34,316 nt of DNA from Alphaproteobacteria bacterium (GTDB taxonomy: Bacteria; Pseudomonadota; Alphaproteobacteria; UBA6615), in the NCBI GenBank assembly GCA_021774445.1, contig JAJFJA010000049.1, positions 1 to 34,316 of the forward strand, written 5' to 3'. Within the stretch, counting starts at the first letter, position 1. Every line of letters starts with the position of its first letter. Under the pieces are notes generated by a model. It saw nothing but the letters and a program-made list of their open reading frames with translations, had not been told where the DNA came from and made no database searches. A program made the position numbers and the translations under genes. Below, one piece after another: positions 25,116 to 33,754 of the stretch.

Positions 25116-26027
25116 CTATCCCTTGGCCAGCCAATCTTCGATCAGCCGCCGGGCGATTGAATCCTTGCGCGGCAGCCGGAACGTCTCGTCCTCCGGCGAG
25201 GCGCGTAGGTCTGCCCGGCTATACCAGCCGGCGTCGTCCAGCTCCGTCGGATCGGGCGTCACGTCGAAGCTGGTGGCCCGCGCCGTGAACCCAATCATCA
25301 GCGAACACGGGAACGGCCACGGCTGCGACGAGTGATAGCGCACATCTTCGACCGTCACGTTGACCTCTTCCAGGACCTCGCGCCGCACCGTGTCTTCCAG
25401 GCTCTCTCCCGGCTCCACGAACCCGGCCAGGATCGAATACATGCCGGCCGGAATGCGCGGATTGCGGCCCAGGATGATCCGGTCGTCGTCATGCACCAGC
25501 ATGATCACCGCCGGATCGGTGCGCGGGAAATGCTGGGCTCCACAGGCTTCGCTAAGGCATTTTCGGCTGTGGCCGGCGCTGATCACCTCGGTGTCATGGC
25601 CACAGACGCCGCAGAAGTTATGCCGCTGATGCCAGGTCACCATGGCCCGCGCATAGGCCATCAGCGAGCCCTGTTCCGGCCCCAGTAGCGGCCCGACCCG
25701 GCGCAGATCCTCGAACCGCCCCGCGGCGGCCAGCTCATGCAGGCTGTCGGGCGCCTCGATATGGCTGATATCGACCGCGAAATAGGCCGTTTCGCCCGCT
25801 AGGCCCAGCAGCAGCGCGGCCTCCGGATGTTCCGCCAACGCTTCCAGCATGGTCATTTCCAGCAGCACCGGTTCCGGATCGCCGCCGTGGCTGACCAGGT
25901 TTTCGCTGCCCCACACCGGCACCAGCCGGCTCGCCGGATGGCGCAAGCGAGCACGCAGCCAGTCCAGGTCTTCGCGCCGGTGCGCCGCCCGGTCGAGGGC
26001 TTTGTTGGTATAGAAGTTTCTCGCCAT
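25116..26027 (-). CDS. nudC: NAD(+) diphosphatase / deNADding Nudix enzyme
   Basis: Hydrolyses NAD(H) to NMN and AMP and can remove NAD caps from RNA. The 303-residue protein has an N-terminal NUDIX-like domain and a zinc ribbon of four cysteines (CGVCGHD, then CLSEACG). The Nudix box starts GFVEPGESLEDTVRREVLEE with Asn where the final Gly is usual. The NudC-specific SQPWPFP follows shortly after. ATG at 26027 is preferred because MARNFYTNKALDRA is the typical N-terminus; a frame 12 codons longer exists. It is divergent from the SRP RNA gene and convergent with parE. In relatives it lies next to pheA, so the toxin-antitoxin pair has come in between. Confidence 0.92.
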   Translation of the reverse strand: MARNFYTNKALDRAAHRREDLDWLRARLRHPASRLVPVWGSENLVSHGGDPEPVLLEMTMLEALAEHPEAALLLGLAGETAYFAVDISHIEAPDSLHELAAAGRFEDLRRVGPLLGPEQGSLMAYARAMVTWHQRHNFCGVCGHDTEVISAGHSRKCLSEACGAQHFPRTDPAVIMLVHDDDRIILGRNPRIPAGMYSILAGFVEPGESLEDTVRREVLEEVNVTVEDVRYHSSQPWPFPCSLMIGFTARATSFDVTPDPTELDDAGWYSRADLRASPEDETFRLPRKDSIARRLIEDWLAKG

Positions 26028-26080
26028 GATGCGCTCAAACCCTGTCACAGGACGGCTTTCCACTGCAAGTGCATGGAAGC

Positions 26081-26111
26081 TTGCGGATGGGCGCCTCTGA
26101 TCTGATATAGT
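26081..26111 (+). promoter_or_regulatory. Likely promoter of the SRP RNA
   Basis: TTGCGG at 26081-26086 and TATAGT at 26106-26111 are 19 bp apart, a long but tolerated spacer. The -10 ends about six bases before the expected 5' end of the SRP RNA at 26117-26118, which supports the placement. Confidence 0.5.
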
Positions 26112-26116
26112 ACTGA

Positions 26117-26216
26117 CGGGAGATTGGGGCGGACGGGCGGCTCGCCAACCCGGTCAGGTCCGAGAGGAAGCAGCCGTAACGAGATATGCTCGGGTCGTAT
26201 TCAACTCAATCTCCCA
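26117..26216 (+). ncRNA. ffs: Small SRP RNA (4.5S RNA)
   Basis: The signal recognition particle RNA, which binds Ffh and guides nascent membrane proteins to FtsY. The apical domain is unmistakable at 26152-26175: GGTCAGGTCC, a GAGA tetraloop and GGAAGCAGCC, the universal helix 8 with the Ffh-binding asymmetric loop. The molecule is closed by GGGAGATTG (26118-26126) pairing with CAATCTCCC (26207-26215), which sets a length of about 100 bases. The position between nudC and dnaX is the classic one. The tetraloop is GAGA instead of the commoner GGAA but is still of the GNRA type. Confidence 0.95.
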
Positions 26217-26285
26217 CCTGAGACTTACGGAAAGCGGGGCCGGCCGAGGTGATTGCCCGGGCTGTGACGCCGGAACGGTGAGCCG

Positions 26286-28292
26286 ATGACCATGTCGCCA
26301 GATGACGGCCCGCCGCAGGATCGACCGCCGGGCGTTGACGACGAGGCGGCTGGCACGGCCAGCGCGACCATCGACGATCCCAACCAAATCAGCTTTCTCG
26401 GCGCTGTCCCATCCGCCGATGATGCCACCGCCGCGCCGGCCGCCACCCCTCCGCCGCAATCCAACATCACTGCCGCTGCCGGCTACCGTGTTCTCGCCCG
26501 CCAATACCGCCCGCAAACCTTCGCCGACGTGATCGGGCAGGAGGCGCTGGTGCGCACCCTGCGTAACGCCTTCGCCGCCGGACGGGTCGCCCATGCCTTC
26601 ATCCTCACCGGCATTCGCGGCACCGGCAAGACCAGCACCGCCCGCATTATCGCCAAATGCCTCAACTGCGTTGGCCCCGACGGCAGCGGCGGTCCCACTA
26701 TCGAGCCCTGTGGCCAATGCGAGCATTGCCGGGCCATCGCCGAGGATCGCCATCTCGACGTCATCGAGATGGACGCCGCCAGCCGCACCGGCGTCGACGA
26801 TATCCGTGAGATCCTCGATGGCGTGCGCTACAAGCCGGTCAGCGCCCGCAACAAGGTCTACATCATCGACGAAGTGCATATGCTGTCGCGCCATGCCTTC
26901 AATGCGCTGTTGAAGACCTTGGAGGAGCCGCCCAGCAACGTCACTTTCATTTTCGCCACCACCGAGATCCGCAAGGTCCCGGTCACCGTGATGTCGCGCT
27001 GCCAGCGCTTCGATCTGCGCCGCATTCCCGTCGACACCCTGGTCGCCCATCTCGGCAACATCGCCGCCGCCGAAAGCGCGCAAGTGCCGCCGGAAGCGTT
27101 GCGTTTGTTGGCCCGCGCCGGCGACGGCTCCGCCCGTGATGCCGTGTCTTTGCTCGATCAGGCCATTGCCCATGGCGACGGCAAGACCAGCGAGGCCGAG
27201 ATCCGGGCCATGCTCGGTCTCGCCGATGCCGGCCTCGTCTACGATCTTTTCGAGGCCGTTATGCGCGGCGAGATCGCCCCGGCCCTCGATATTCTGCAAG
27301 GCATGTATCAGGCCGGCGCCGACCCCATCGTTGTGCTGCAGGATTTGCTCGAGCTCACCCATTGGTTGACCCGGATCAAGGTCGCCCCGGCCGCCATCGC
27401 CGACGCCACCCTGTCGGAACTAGAGCGGGCCCGGAGCGAGGAAATCGCGCAAAAGCTCCCCATCCCGGAACTCTCCCGGGCCTGGCAAGTGCTGCTCAAG
27501 GGGCTCGGCGAGACTCAGGCCGCGCCGGCCGTGTTGCCGGCCGCCGAGATGGTGTTGATCCGGCTCGCCCATATGACCTCCCTGCCGCCGCCGGCCGAGG
27601 CCATCGAGCGGTTGCGGGGCCAGGCCACGGACGCGCCGAGTCCGCCGCCGCCCGGCCCGCCAACCCGGTCTGCCGGCCCGGCGCCGTCCTCGTCTGCCCG
27701 GCCGCCATCGTCGTCGGGTCCGGCAACGTCCCGCGGCAACGCCGGTCCGGCGCTCGCCCCGGTGATGCGGGCGGCCGCGCATGAGTCACCGGCGGAGTCC
27801 GCCGACATGCCACCGGCCGAAACGCCCGCGATGGCGGATCCTGACCCGGCGGACTTCCGCGCCCTCGTCGCGTTGTTCGGCAGCCATCGCGAGGCCCGGC
27901 TGAGCAAGCATCTTTATGACGATGTCCACCTGGTCGCTTACGAACCGGGGCGTCTGGAGATCAGTGTCGGTGACGGGGCGCCGCGCGACCTGGCGGGCCG
28001 TATTTTGGCCTGCTTGCGCGAATGGTGCGGTGCCCATTGGCAGGTCAGCGTCGCCGATCGGGCCGGGGCGGACGATACACTGGCGGCTCAGGATAATGCC
28101 GCCAAGGCGGCCCTGAATCAGCGCGCCGAGCAGCACCCGACGGTTCGCGCCGTGCTCGATGCCTTTCCCGGCGCCCGTATTGAACGTGTAACGTCCCTTG
28201 CGGTGCCGGCCGATACCGACGACGGTCGCGCCGCCGAGGACGCGGCCCTCTTGGCCGACGATGATTTGAGCAATGGAGACGACGTCTTATGA
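26286..28292 (+). CDS. dnaX: DNA polymerase III subunit gamma/tau
   Basis: The clamp-loader ATPase of replication, 668 residues. The AAA+ core starts at about residue 66 ([13 protein letters not shown]). Walker A is GIRGTGKT at 109-116, the zinc-binding cysteines are in CLNC and CGQCEHC, Walker B is YIIDEVHML around Asp195, and sensor 1 is FIFATTE. After about residue 430 comes a proline/alanine-rich linker and then the C-terminal tau domain that contacts polymerase. The first 65 residues form a polar, proline- and alanine-rich extension, common in alphaproteobacteria. ATG at 26286 follows GTGAG closely. The stop overlaps ybaB by four bases. No obvious slippage heptamer for gamma production was seen. 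Confidence 0.95.
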   Translation: MTMSPDDGPPQDRPPGVDDEAAGTASATIDDPNQISFLGAVPSADDATAAPAATPPPQSNITAAAGYRVLARQYRPQTFADVIGQEALVRTLRNAFAAGRVAHAFILTGIRGTGKTSTARIIAKCLNCVGPDGSGGPTIEPCGQCEHCRAIAEDRHLDVIEMDAASRTGVDDIREILDGVRYKPVSARNKVYIIDEVHMLSRHAFNALLKTLEEPPSNVTFIFATTEIRKVPVTVMSRCQRFDLRRIPVDTLVAHLGNIAAAESAQVPPEALRLLARAGDGSARDAVSLLDQAIAHGDGKTSEAEIRAMLGLADAGLVYDLFEAVMRGEIAPALDILQGMYQAGADPIVVLQDLLELTHWLTRIKVAPAAIADATLSELERARSEEIAQKLPIPELSRAWQVLLKGLGETQAAPAVLPAAEMVLIRLAHMTSLPPPAEAIERLRGQATDAPSPPPPGPPTRSAGPAPSSSARPPSSSGPATSRGNAGPALAPVMRAAAHESPAESADMPPAETPAMADPDPADFRALVALFGSHREARLSKHLYDDVHLVAYEPGRLEISVGDGAPRDLAGRILACLREWCGAHWQVSVADRAGADDTLAAQDNAAKAALNQRAEQHPTVRAVLDAFPGARIERVTSLAVPADTDDGRAAEDAALLADDDLSNGDDVL

Positions 28293-28612
28293 AGAATCTT
28301 GGCCAGCTCATGAAGCAGGCGCAGTCCATGCAGACCAAGATGGCCGAGATGCAGCAGAAGCTCGCCGACGCCGAAGTCGACGGCGCCTCGGCCGGCGGCA
28401 TGGTCATGGTGACGCTCAACGGCAAGGGCGAGATGAAACGGTTGAAGATCGACCCTTCCTTGATCAAGGCCGAGGATGCCGAGATCCTTGAGGACCTCAT
28501 CGTCGCCGCTCATACCGACGCCAAGACCAAGGTCGAGGCCAAACTTGCCGAAGAGATGCAGGATGTCACCGGCGGCCTGCAGTTGCCGCCCGGCTTCAAG
28601 CTGCCTTTTTAG
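28289..28612 (+). CDS. ybaB: YbaB/EbfC nucleoid-associated protein
   Basis: A 107-residue DNA-binding protein that forms a tweezer-shaped dimer. The family features are the N-terminal helix [21 protein letters not shown], the central strands [23 protein letters not shown], and the C-terminal helix [21 protein letters not shown] with a glycine- and proline-rich tail. It overlaps the dnaX stop by four bases (ATGA) and precedes recR by 27 bases, the standard dnaX-ybaB-recR operon. Confidence 0.95.
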   Translation: MKNLGQLMKQAQSMQTKMAEMQQKLADAEVDGASAGGMVMVTLNGKGEMKRLKIDPSLIKAEDAEILEDLIVAAHTDAKTKVEAKLAEEMQDVTGGLQLPPGFKLPF

Positions 28613-28639
28613 GCCAAGCCCAAGACATTCCCTGGCCAG

Positions 28640-29233
28640 ATGGCGGCACGCGAAATAGAGCATTTGATCGAGCTGCTGGCGAAGCTGCCGGGCCTCGGCC
28701 CGCGTTCTGCGCGCCGCGCCGCCTTGCATCTAATCCGCAAGCGCAGCCGCCTTATGGCGCCCCTCGCCGCGGCCATGACCCGCGCCGCCGAAGCCATCAC
28801 CACCTGCACCACCTGCGGCAATGTCGACACCAGCGATCCCTGCGCGGTCTGCGCCGACCCCGAACGCGATGACAGCCTGCTCTGCGTCGTCGAAGAGGTC
28901 GCCGATCTCTGGGCCTTGGAGCGCACCGGCTCGTTTCGCGGCCGCTACCACGTCCTCGGCGGCACCCTATCGGCCCTCGACGGTGTTGGCCCCGAGGACC
29001 TCCGCATCAACGGCCTCGTCGCCCGCGCCGGCGCCCCGGCGGTGCAGGAGATCATCCTCGCCACCAACGCCACCGTCGCCGGCCAGACCACCGCCCACTA
29101 CATCACCGAGCGACTCCAGCACTGTCGGGTACAGGTTTCCCGCCTGGCCCACGGCGTCCCCGTCGGCGGCGAACTGGACTATCTCGACGACGGCACCCTA
29201 ACCGCCGCCCTCCGCGCCCGCCGCCCGACTTAA
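28640..29233 (+). CDS. recR: Recombination mediator RecR
   Basis: Works with RecF and RecO to load RecA on gapped DNA. The 197 residues show an N-terminal helix-hairpin-helix ([19 protein letters not shown]), a C4 zinc finger with Cys56, Cys59, Cys68 and Cys71, and a Toprim domain starting at [15 protein letters not shown]. The family segment [19 protein letters not shown] and the late [20 protein letters not shown] complete it. Length and order are normal. It is the third gene of the dnaX operon, and no strong ribosome binding site is seen, so coupling to ybaB is likely. Confidence 0.95.
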   Translation: MAAREIEHLIELLAKLPGLGPRSARRAALHLIRKRSRLMAPLAAAMTRAAEAITTCTTCGNVDTSDPCAVCADPERDDSLLCVVEEVADLWALERTGSFRGRYHVLGGTLSALDGVGPEDLRINGLVARAGAPAVQEIILATNATVAGQTTAHYITERLQHCRVQVSRLAHGVPVGGELDYLDDGTLTAALRARRPT

Positions 29234-29344
29234 GATTGGACAACGGCGCCGGTACAATCAAATCCGCCCCATAGACCGGCTTGATGACGGCGCCCTCCGC
29301 CCGGCCTGAGCCGACACCCTGGGCGATCGAGAGGATGGGCCGAA

Positions 29345-29785
29345 ATGTACGATCCTTACAATCTCGAGCGCTTCGTGGCTGCGCAGCAGCCGTGCTTCCA
29401 GCAGGTTTGCGCCGAACTGCGCAGCGGCGGCAAGCGCAGCCATTGGATGTGGTTTGTCTTCCCGCAGATCGAGGGGCTCGGGCAGAGCGACATGGCCCGC
29501 AGGTTCGCAATCTCTTCGCGAGAGGAAGCCGTGGCCTATGCTGAGCACCCGATTCTGGGCCCGCGGCTGCGAGAGTGCGTCCGGCTGGTGGATCAGATCG
29601 AAGGACGGTCTGCCCGCCAGATTTTCGGCGACCCCGATGACGTGAAGTTTCGCTCTTCCCTGACGTTATTTGCCGAAGCCGCGTCGGATAACACGGTCTT
29701 CGAGCATGCCCTAACGAAGTATTTTGGCGGTCAACCCGATAGCCGGACGCTCGAGCGGCTGCAACACCGCAATACCTCCGGGTGA
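29345..29785 (+). CDS. DUF1810 family protein
   Basis: A 146-residue soluble protein that matches the DUF1810 family along its length. The pattern is DPYNLERFVAAQ at the start, KRSHWMWFVFPQIEGLG near 30-46, ISSREEAVAYAEHPILGPRLREC, and IFGDPDDVKFRSSLTLFAEA followed by a short tail. The KRSHWMWFVFPQ segment is the most conserved part of the family. The function is unknown. GAGAGGA lies nine bases before the ATG. It sits between recR and the PAS protein, where other alphaproteobacteria do not usually have it, so it may be an insertion. Confidence 0.88.
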   Translation: MYDPYNLERFVAAQQPCFQQVCAELRSGGKRSHWMWFVFPQIEGLGQSDMARRFAISSREEAVAYAEHPILGPRLRECVRLVDQIEGRSARQIFGDPDDVKFRSSLTLFAEAASDNTVFEHALTKYFGGQPDSRTLERLQHRNTSG

Positions 29786-29983
29786 TACGCACTCCTTGCG
29801 CGCCCCTGGACGTGTCCTCGGAAACCTGCCAACGCGTGCCAACAAGGTAAACTGATTCGATCGGACAGCGCCCAACAGTGATTCTTGACAAAACCACTTA
29901 ATCGATTCAAGAAGTGGCTCCAATAGTCAGAAGTGTTTACTTTGTAATGACTTTGACACACGTAACGATTTCCTGGGGACGCG
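29786..29983. other. AT-richer intergenic region before the PAS gene
   Basis: No gene is seen. The stretch is clearly less GC-rich than its surroundings and contains TTGACA at 29885-29890 and again at 29953-29958. Neither has a good -10 at normal spacing. Inverted arms CCACTT (29894-29899) and AAGTGG (29912-29917) flank the palindrome AATCGATT (29900-29907). It probably holds the promoter of the PAS gene. Confidence 0.4.
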
Positions 29984-30487
29984 ATGAAATCTGAGTCCGA
30001 ACAAGCCGGGCCTGAGTCGAACGGTGCGAAAACCTTGTACCGTTGTTGGCAGCAGGCGCGCGGTATCCGCGGGCTGCCGAGCCGCGCCGACATCGACACG
30101 GCGGACATTCGGCCGTTGCTCCCCCATGTTCAGCTCTATGAAGTCGTCGACGGCGGACGCCGGTTCTATACCCGCGTCGCCGGCAGCGCCGCCGCCACCG
30201 CGCTGGGTTACGATCCCACCGGACAATTCCTTGACGAAGCGCCGGCGGGTCGCGGCCGGCGGCGCATGCTTAAGACCTTGCGTGAGGTCGTGCGCACCGG
30301 CGAACCGGCGTTCGGCCAGCACGACACCGTCTCCCCCGACGGCCCGTCGACCGAACAGGCGCTGGAGGACATCATGCTGCCCCTATCGCGCGATGGCCGG
30401 GGCGTGCACATGGTGCTCAGCGCGTCGTTCACCCTGGCCGACCCCTATGTGGCGGCGGCGGACGTCGCCGCCACCACCGCCGCTTAG
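29984..30487 (+). CDS. PAS_5-type PAS domain protein
   Basis: A 167-residue protein made almost wholly of one PAS-like sensory domain of the PAS_5 type, common in Rhodospirillales. The pattern is LYRCWQQARGIRGLPSRADI near 18-37, DIRPLLPHVQLYEVVDG near 41-57, then RFYTRVAGSAAATALGYDPTG, and the strand QALEDIMLPLSRDG. No output domain is attached, so it must act through a partner or have another role. GGGG lies five bases before the ATG. Its stop codon overlaps the convergent rmuC stop by four bases. Ligand and partner are unknown. Confidence 0.8.
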   Translation: MKSESEQAGPESNGAKTLYRCWQQARGIRGLPSRADIDTADIRPLLPHVQLYEVVDGGRRFYTRVAGSAAATALGYDPTGQFLDEAPAGRGRRRMLKTLREVVRTGEPAFGQHDTVSPDGPSTEQALEDIMLPLSRDGRGVHMVLSASFTLADPYVAAADVAATTAA

Positions 30488-31635
30488 GCCTGCCGCAGTC
30501 GCGGCCCGGCCTCCAGCAGATCGGCCTCCAGCAGATCCGCTTGCGGTGCCGCGATCGCCTCCTCCGCTTCTTCCTCGTCAGCCAGTTGCAAGTCCTGAAT
30601 CCGCTCGCCATGCCGGCTTATTTTCTCGGTTGAGATCCGCAACTGCCGGACATCCTCGGTGGCTTGGCCGAAATGCTTCTGCAATTTTTCGCTGCGGTCG
30701 TCCAACCGCTTCACATCGACCATCAGCTTCTCGACCTCCTGCTGAATGACGCCGGCCGCCTCCCGCATGCGTACGTCTTTCAGCACCGCCCGTATCGTAT
30801 TCAAGGTCGCCCACAGGGTCGTCGGCGACACGATGAACACCCGTGCCCGGTAGGAGGCTTGGATGACATCGCCGAAATTGCTGTGCAGCTCGGCATAGAT
30901 CGCCTCCGATGGCAGAAACATCAGCGCCGCCTCCGCCGTTTCCCCCGGCACGATGTATTTGTTCGCGATATCGTCGACATGCTTCAGCACGTCCGCCTTC
31001 AAGTTGCGCATTGCCACTTTGCGCGTCTGGTCGTCCTCTGCATTTTGCATCGCGGCGTAGGATTCCAGCGGAAACTTTGCGTCGATGGCGATCGGCCCCG
31101 GCGGGTTCGGCAGCACCAGCAGGCAATCCACCCGTTTGTTGTCGCCGATCGGCGCTTGGTATTTTCGTGCCGCGGGCGGCAGCACCATGTCCACCAGATC
31201 GCGCAGCTGGATCTCGCCGAACGCCCCGCGCGCCTGTTTGTTGCCCAGGATGTCTTGCAGCCCGACCACCTGGGTCGACAGCTCCGAGATATTCTTCTGC
31301 GCCATATCGATGGTGATCAGCCGCGCCTTGAGGTCGTCCAAGGCGCTGCGCTGCTGTTGCTGGGTCTTCTCCAGGCTGTCGCCGACCCGGCTGGAAACCT
31401 GATTCAGCCGCTCGTCGAGCGCTTTCGAGAGTGCCCGCTCCTGCGCTTGCAGCCGCTCGCCCATTTGCGACTGTGCGGTTGTTTGCGCTTCCGCAAGCTG
31501 GCTCAGCCGCCCCACGAGCTCGTCTATGCGCGTTCCGCCGCGGTCATCCCGGCGGCCGAAGATCAAGGCCGCCGCGATCAGCCCGCCGACACCGAGGATC
31601 GCCCCCAGAATCACCACAGCCGTTACCACATCCAT
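30484..31635 (-). CDS. rmuC: DNA recombination protein RmuC
   Basis: Limits recombination at inverted repeats; thought to be a membrane-tethered nuclease-like protein. The 383 residues start with one membrane helix (about 4-26), continue with a coiled coil rich in Gln and Glu (about 35-115), and then the RmuC domain. KQARGAFGEIQLRDLV, VDCLLVLP, and IAIDAKFPLESY are its key segments. D-A-K in the last is the presumed metal-binding D-x-K. KYIVPGETAEAALMFLPSEAIYAEL and VSPTTLWATLNTI are also typical. The acidic tail (DEEEAEEA) is variable in the family. It is divergent from def, with 158 bases between starts, and overlaps the PAS gene stop by four bases. Confidence 0.93.
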   Translation of the reverse strand: MDVVTAVVILGAILGVGGLIAAALIFGRRDDRGGTRIDELVGRLSQLAEAQTTAQSQMGERLQAQERALSKALDERLNQVSSRVGDSLEKTQQQQRSALDDLKARLITIDMAQKNISELSTQVVGLQDILGNKQARGAFGEIQLRDLVDMVLPPAARKYQAPIGDNKRVDCLLVLPNPPGPIAIDAKFPLESYAAMQNAEDDQTRKVAMRNLKADVLKHVDDIANKYIVPGETAEAALMFLPSEAIYAELHSNFGDVIQASYRARVFIVSPTTLWATLNTIRAVLKDVRMREAAGVIQQEVEKLMVDVKRLDDRSEKLQKHFGQATEDVRQLRISTEKISRHGERIQDLQLADEEEAEEAIAAPQADLLEADLLEAGPRLRQA

Positions 31636-31793
31636 CTTGTCTGCCGCCTATTGGGGGTGCGAGTCGCGTGCCCGTAGTTTAGCATTAACCATCTCGTGCG
31701 GGGGACCGCATGCGCCGGCCGGCCAAGGCTTGACGCCGGCCGGTTCAGCGCATACCTACCGTCTGGATTTGTTCCAGAAGGCGGCATAACTAC

Positions 31794-32318
31794 ATGGCAT
31801 TGCTACCAGTCATAATCGCGCCGGACCCGCGCTTGAAGATCAAGTGCCGGCCTGTCGAGCGCGTCGATGCCGAGCTGGTGCGCCTCATGGACGACATGCT
31901 CGAGACTATGTACGCGGCGCCTGGGATCGGCTTGTCCGCCCCCCAGGTTGGCGATGACCGCCGGGTCATCGTCGTCGATGTCGGCCGCGACGAAGAGGAG
32001 CGGGCGCCGCTGTGCATGGTCAATCCCGAGATCATCGAGATTTCCGACCAGGACGTGACCTACGAGGAAGGTTGCCTGAGTTTTCCCGAGCAATATTCCG
32101 ACGTCTCCCGGCCGGACCATGTCCGCGTCCGCTACCTTGACCGACAGAACGAGATTCGGGAGCTCAAGGCCGACGGTGTCCTGGCCACCTGCGTCCAGCA
32201 TGAGATCGACCATCTCGACGGCATCCTCTTCGTCGATCACCTCACGGCCCTGCGGCGCAGCATGATCATGCGCAAGATGCAGAAGACCAAGCGCCTCAAG
32301 GAAAGCGAACTCGCCTGA
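31794..32318 (+). CDS. def: Peptide deformylase
   Basis: Removes the formyl group from new proteins. The 174 residues carry all three active-site motifs: GIGLSAPQVG at 44-53, EGCLSFP with the metal ligand Cys94, and QHEIDHLDG with His136, the catalytic Glu137 and His140. Length fits the type I bacterial enzyme. The ribosome binding site is AGAAGG some 11 bases before the ATG. In most alphaproteobacteria fmt follows directly; here the next gene is a CPT-like kinase. The gene is divergent from rmuC. Confidence 0.95.
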   Translation: MALLPVIIAPDPRLKIKCRPVERVDAELVRLMDDMLETMYAAPGIGLSAPQVGDDRRVIVVDVGRDEEERAPLCMVNPEIIEISDQDVTYEEGCLSFPEQYSDVSRPDHVRVRYLDRQNEIRELKADGVLATCVQHEIDHLDGILFVDHLTALRRSMIMRKMQKTKRLKESELA

Positions 32319-32321
32319 GGA

Positions 32322-32334
32322 CCCGCCGAGCGGG
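32322..32334 (+). terminator. Short GC hairpin after def
   Basis: CCCGC (32322-32326) and GCGGG (32330-32334) enclose CGA, followed by ATTT. It starts three bases after the def stop codon. It may be a weak terminator for def; the stem is short and the T-run poor. Confidence 0.3.
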
Positions 32335-32423
32335 ATTTGCCGTAGAACCGTTTGCCGGCGATCGGCCCAAGGAGCGGTGTCGGATCAAAATCGGCCCTCA
32401 ACGCCAGACTGTGAGCCGTGCGC

Positions 32424-32975
32424 ATGACCACCAAGATAATCATTCTCAACGGTGTAGGGAGCGTTGGCAAAGGCGCTATTGCTAAGGCCTTGCAGGCCGT
32501 TGCGACCGTGCCGCTGCTGCATGTCCAGATGGATGTTTTCATGGCGATGCTGCCGGAAGGTTATCAGGACCACCCTGATGGGTTCACCTACCGAACCGTG
32601 GACGCGGATGGACACCCGATGGTCGTCATCAAGACCGGGACGGTGGGAGAACGGGCTTTGCGCGGAATGCGACACGCCGTTGCCGCGATGGCAGCACAGG
32701 GAAACAGCTTGATAGTCGACGATGTCATGCTAGCGGAAGAGGCGGCACACTATGCAGAGTTGCTTTCTGATTTCGACGCATATTTCGTCGGCGTCTTCGC
32801 CCCATTGGACGTCCTGAAAGCCCGCGAACGCCAGCGGGGTAATCGCATGATTGGACTGGCCCGATGGCAGTATGACCGCGTCCATAGGGGCATGACGTAC
32901 GACCTTGAAGTGGACACGAGCAGCGCCACACCGGCAGCCTGCGCTAACTTGATAAAGAAGAAATTCCAGCTATAG
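32424..32975 (+). CDS. Chloramphenicol phosphotransferase-like P-loop kinase
   Basis: A small P-loop kinase of 183 residues similar to the CPT family (chloramphenicol 3-O-phosphotransferase-like). The N-terminal KIIILNGVGSVGKGAIAKAL is in the Walker A place, and HVQMDVFMAMLP gives the acidic residue that follows beta 2 in the family. LIVDDVML and VGVFAPLDVLKARERQRGNR, with a lid arginine pair, complete the core. The Walker A reads GVGSVGKG at 10-17: the Ser/Thr after the lysine is replaced by Gly, unusual for a nucleotide-binding loop. ATG at 32424 is used; a GTG lies two codons earlier. The real substrate is unknown, as most relatives are not chloramphenicol enzymes. It lies at the start of the accessory right end. 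Confidence 0.75.
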   Translation: MTTKIIILNGVGSVGKGAIAKALQAVATVPLLHVQMDVFMAMLPEGYQDHPDGFTYRTVDADGHPMVVIKTGTVGERALRGMRHAVAAMAAQGNSLIVDDVMLAEEAAHYAELLSDFDAYFVGVFAPLDVLKARERQRGNRMIGLARWQYDRVHRGMTYDLEVDTSSATPAACANLIKKKFQL

Positions 32976-33232
32976 GCTCAAGCGCGGAACGGCAGCTCTT
33001 GGCGAATACCGGCTGTTCGGGCCGGCGCCGGTGCGACCGCTCTACCCCCGAGAGCCGACGTTGCTGGCGTCATCTCTAATTTCCGGAGGTGACCCTAAGC
33101 GGACGTTCGGGAATAAGGACGCCCTAGGCCAATGGTGTGAAATGTCTCGACCAGCGGATATCAGCGGACCAAGCCTCAACCTTAGTTCCAGTCATTTCGC
33201 TGAGTCTGGTAGGAATGCCAGGCGTCTGTGAT
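32976..33232. other. Intergenic region between two small kinase genes
   Basis: The 257 bases show no convincing gene. Open frames at 33031 and 33137 lack family features and ribosome binding sites, and part of the latter lies over the antisense of the next gene. Base composition is a little less GC-rich than the core region. TAGGCTCAAG near 32974-32983 recurs near 33803-33812, so that a 10-base copy flanks the second kinase gene on both sides. Confidence 0.35.
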
Positions 33233-33754
33233 CTAGTTGCACTTTTCCAAAATCTCATCCACAACGCATTCAAGCGGTGCAGTGGCATCGATTACGACAC
33301 CATACTTCGGGATATCTTCTTTTGTTGCATGCAATCGCACAATCAGCTCCCGTTCTCTCGGTCTTCCGCCAAACTCATCTTCTGGTCTCCCGGTAAGCCG
33401 CCGGTTCAACGTGTCCAGATCGACGTCGAGAACGAAAACTCCGTCAAACAAATCAATGAAGTTGGAGAAATTCCTGGAGCCGCCGCATAAGAAGGACATC
33501 GCGTTGCGTTGATCAGCGACCACGGATTTGACTTTGTCTACATCCCAAATTTGATGCTCGTGCACCCATGCGACGCTGTCCGTCTCGTTTTCGTGGGCAG
33601 GCCTATCCACCGGTTCCCCCGTCTTTGGATCGCCCTTATAAGCCAACTCAGTGTCACCATCGATGGAATGGCAACCGCGCCGCCGCAGTTCGTGGCAGAC
33701 TGACGTCTTGCCGGTGCCAGAAACGCCTTCGATCAAATAGTTTCTAATGCCCAT
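33233..33754 (-). CDS. AAA-type small P-loop ATPase/kinase
   Basis: A 173-residue P-loop protein resembling shikimate/adenylate kinase-like NTPases. A normal Walker A, EGVSGTGKTS, is at 9-18, a second strand SIDGDTELAY follows, and GVFVLDVDLDTLNRRLTGRP, with ERELIVRLHATKEDI, covers the lid and base-binding parts. IDATAPLECVVDEIL closes the fold. Similar proteins are annotated as nucleoside kinase or AAA ATPase; the substrate is not known. The ATG at 33754 is preceded closely by AGG. It stands alone in a less conserved stretch near an insertion sequence, convergent with the CPT-like kinase, so it may be horizontally acquired. Confidence 0.7.
   Translation of the reverse strand: MGIRNYLIEGVSGTGKTSVCHELRRRGCHSIDGDTELAYKGDPKTGEPVDRPAHENETDSVAWVHEHQIWDVDKVKSVVADQRNAMSFLCGGSRNFSNFIDLFDGVFVLDVDLDTLNRRLTGRPEDEFGGRPRERELIVRLHATKEDIPKYGVVIDATAPLECVVDEILEKCN

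Noticed and set aside
26154..27362. 402-codon frame antisense to dnaX and the SRP RNA
   Set aside because: dnaX and the SRP RNA are certain; the product is a glycine/alanine/histidine-rich shadow with no family.
29103..29897. 264-codon minus-strand frame across recR end and DUF1810
   Set aside because: It covers two clear genes, its product is arginine/proline-rich, and the only sensible-looking part (about 29240-29340) matches no family I recognise.
30664..31677. 337-codon frame antisense to rmuC
   Set aside because: Arg/His/Gln-rich shadow of rmuC.
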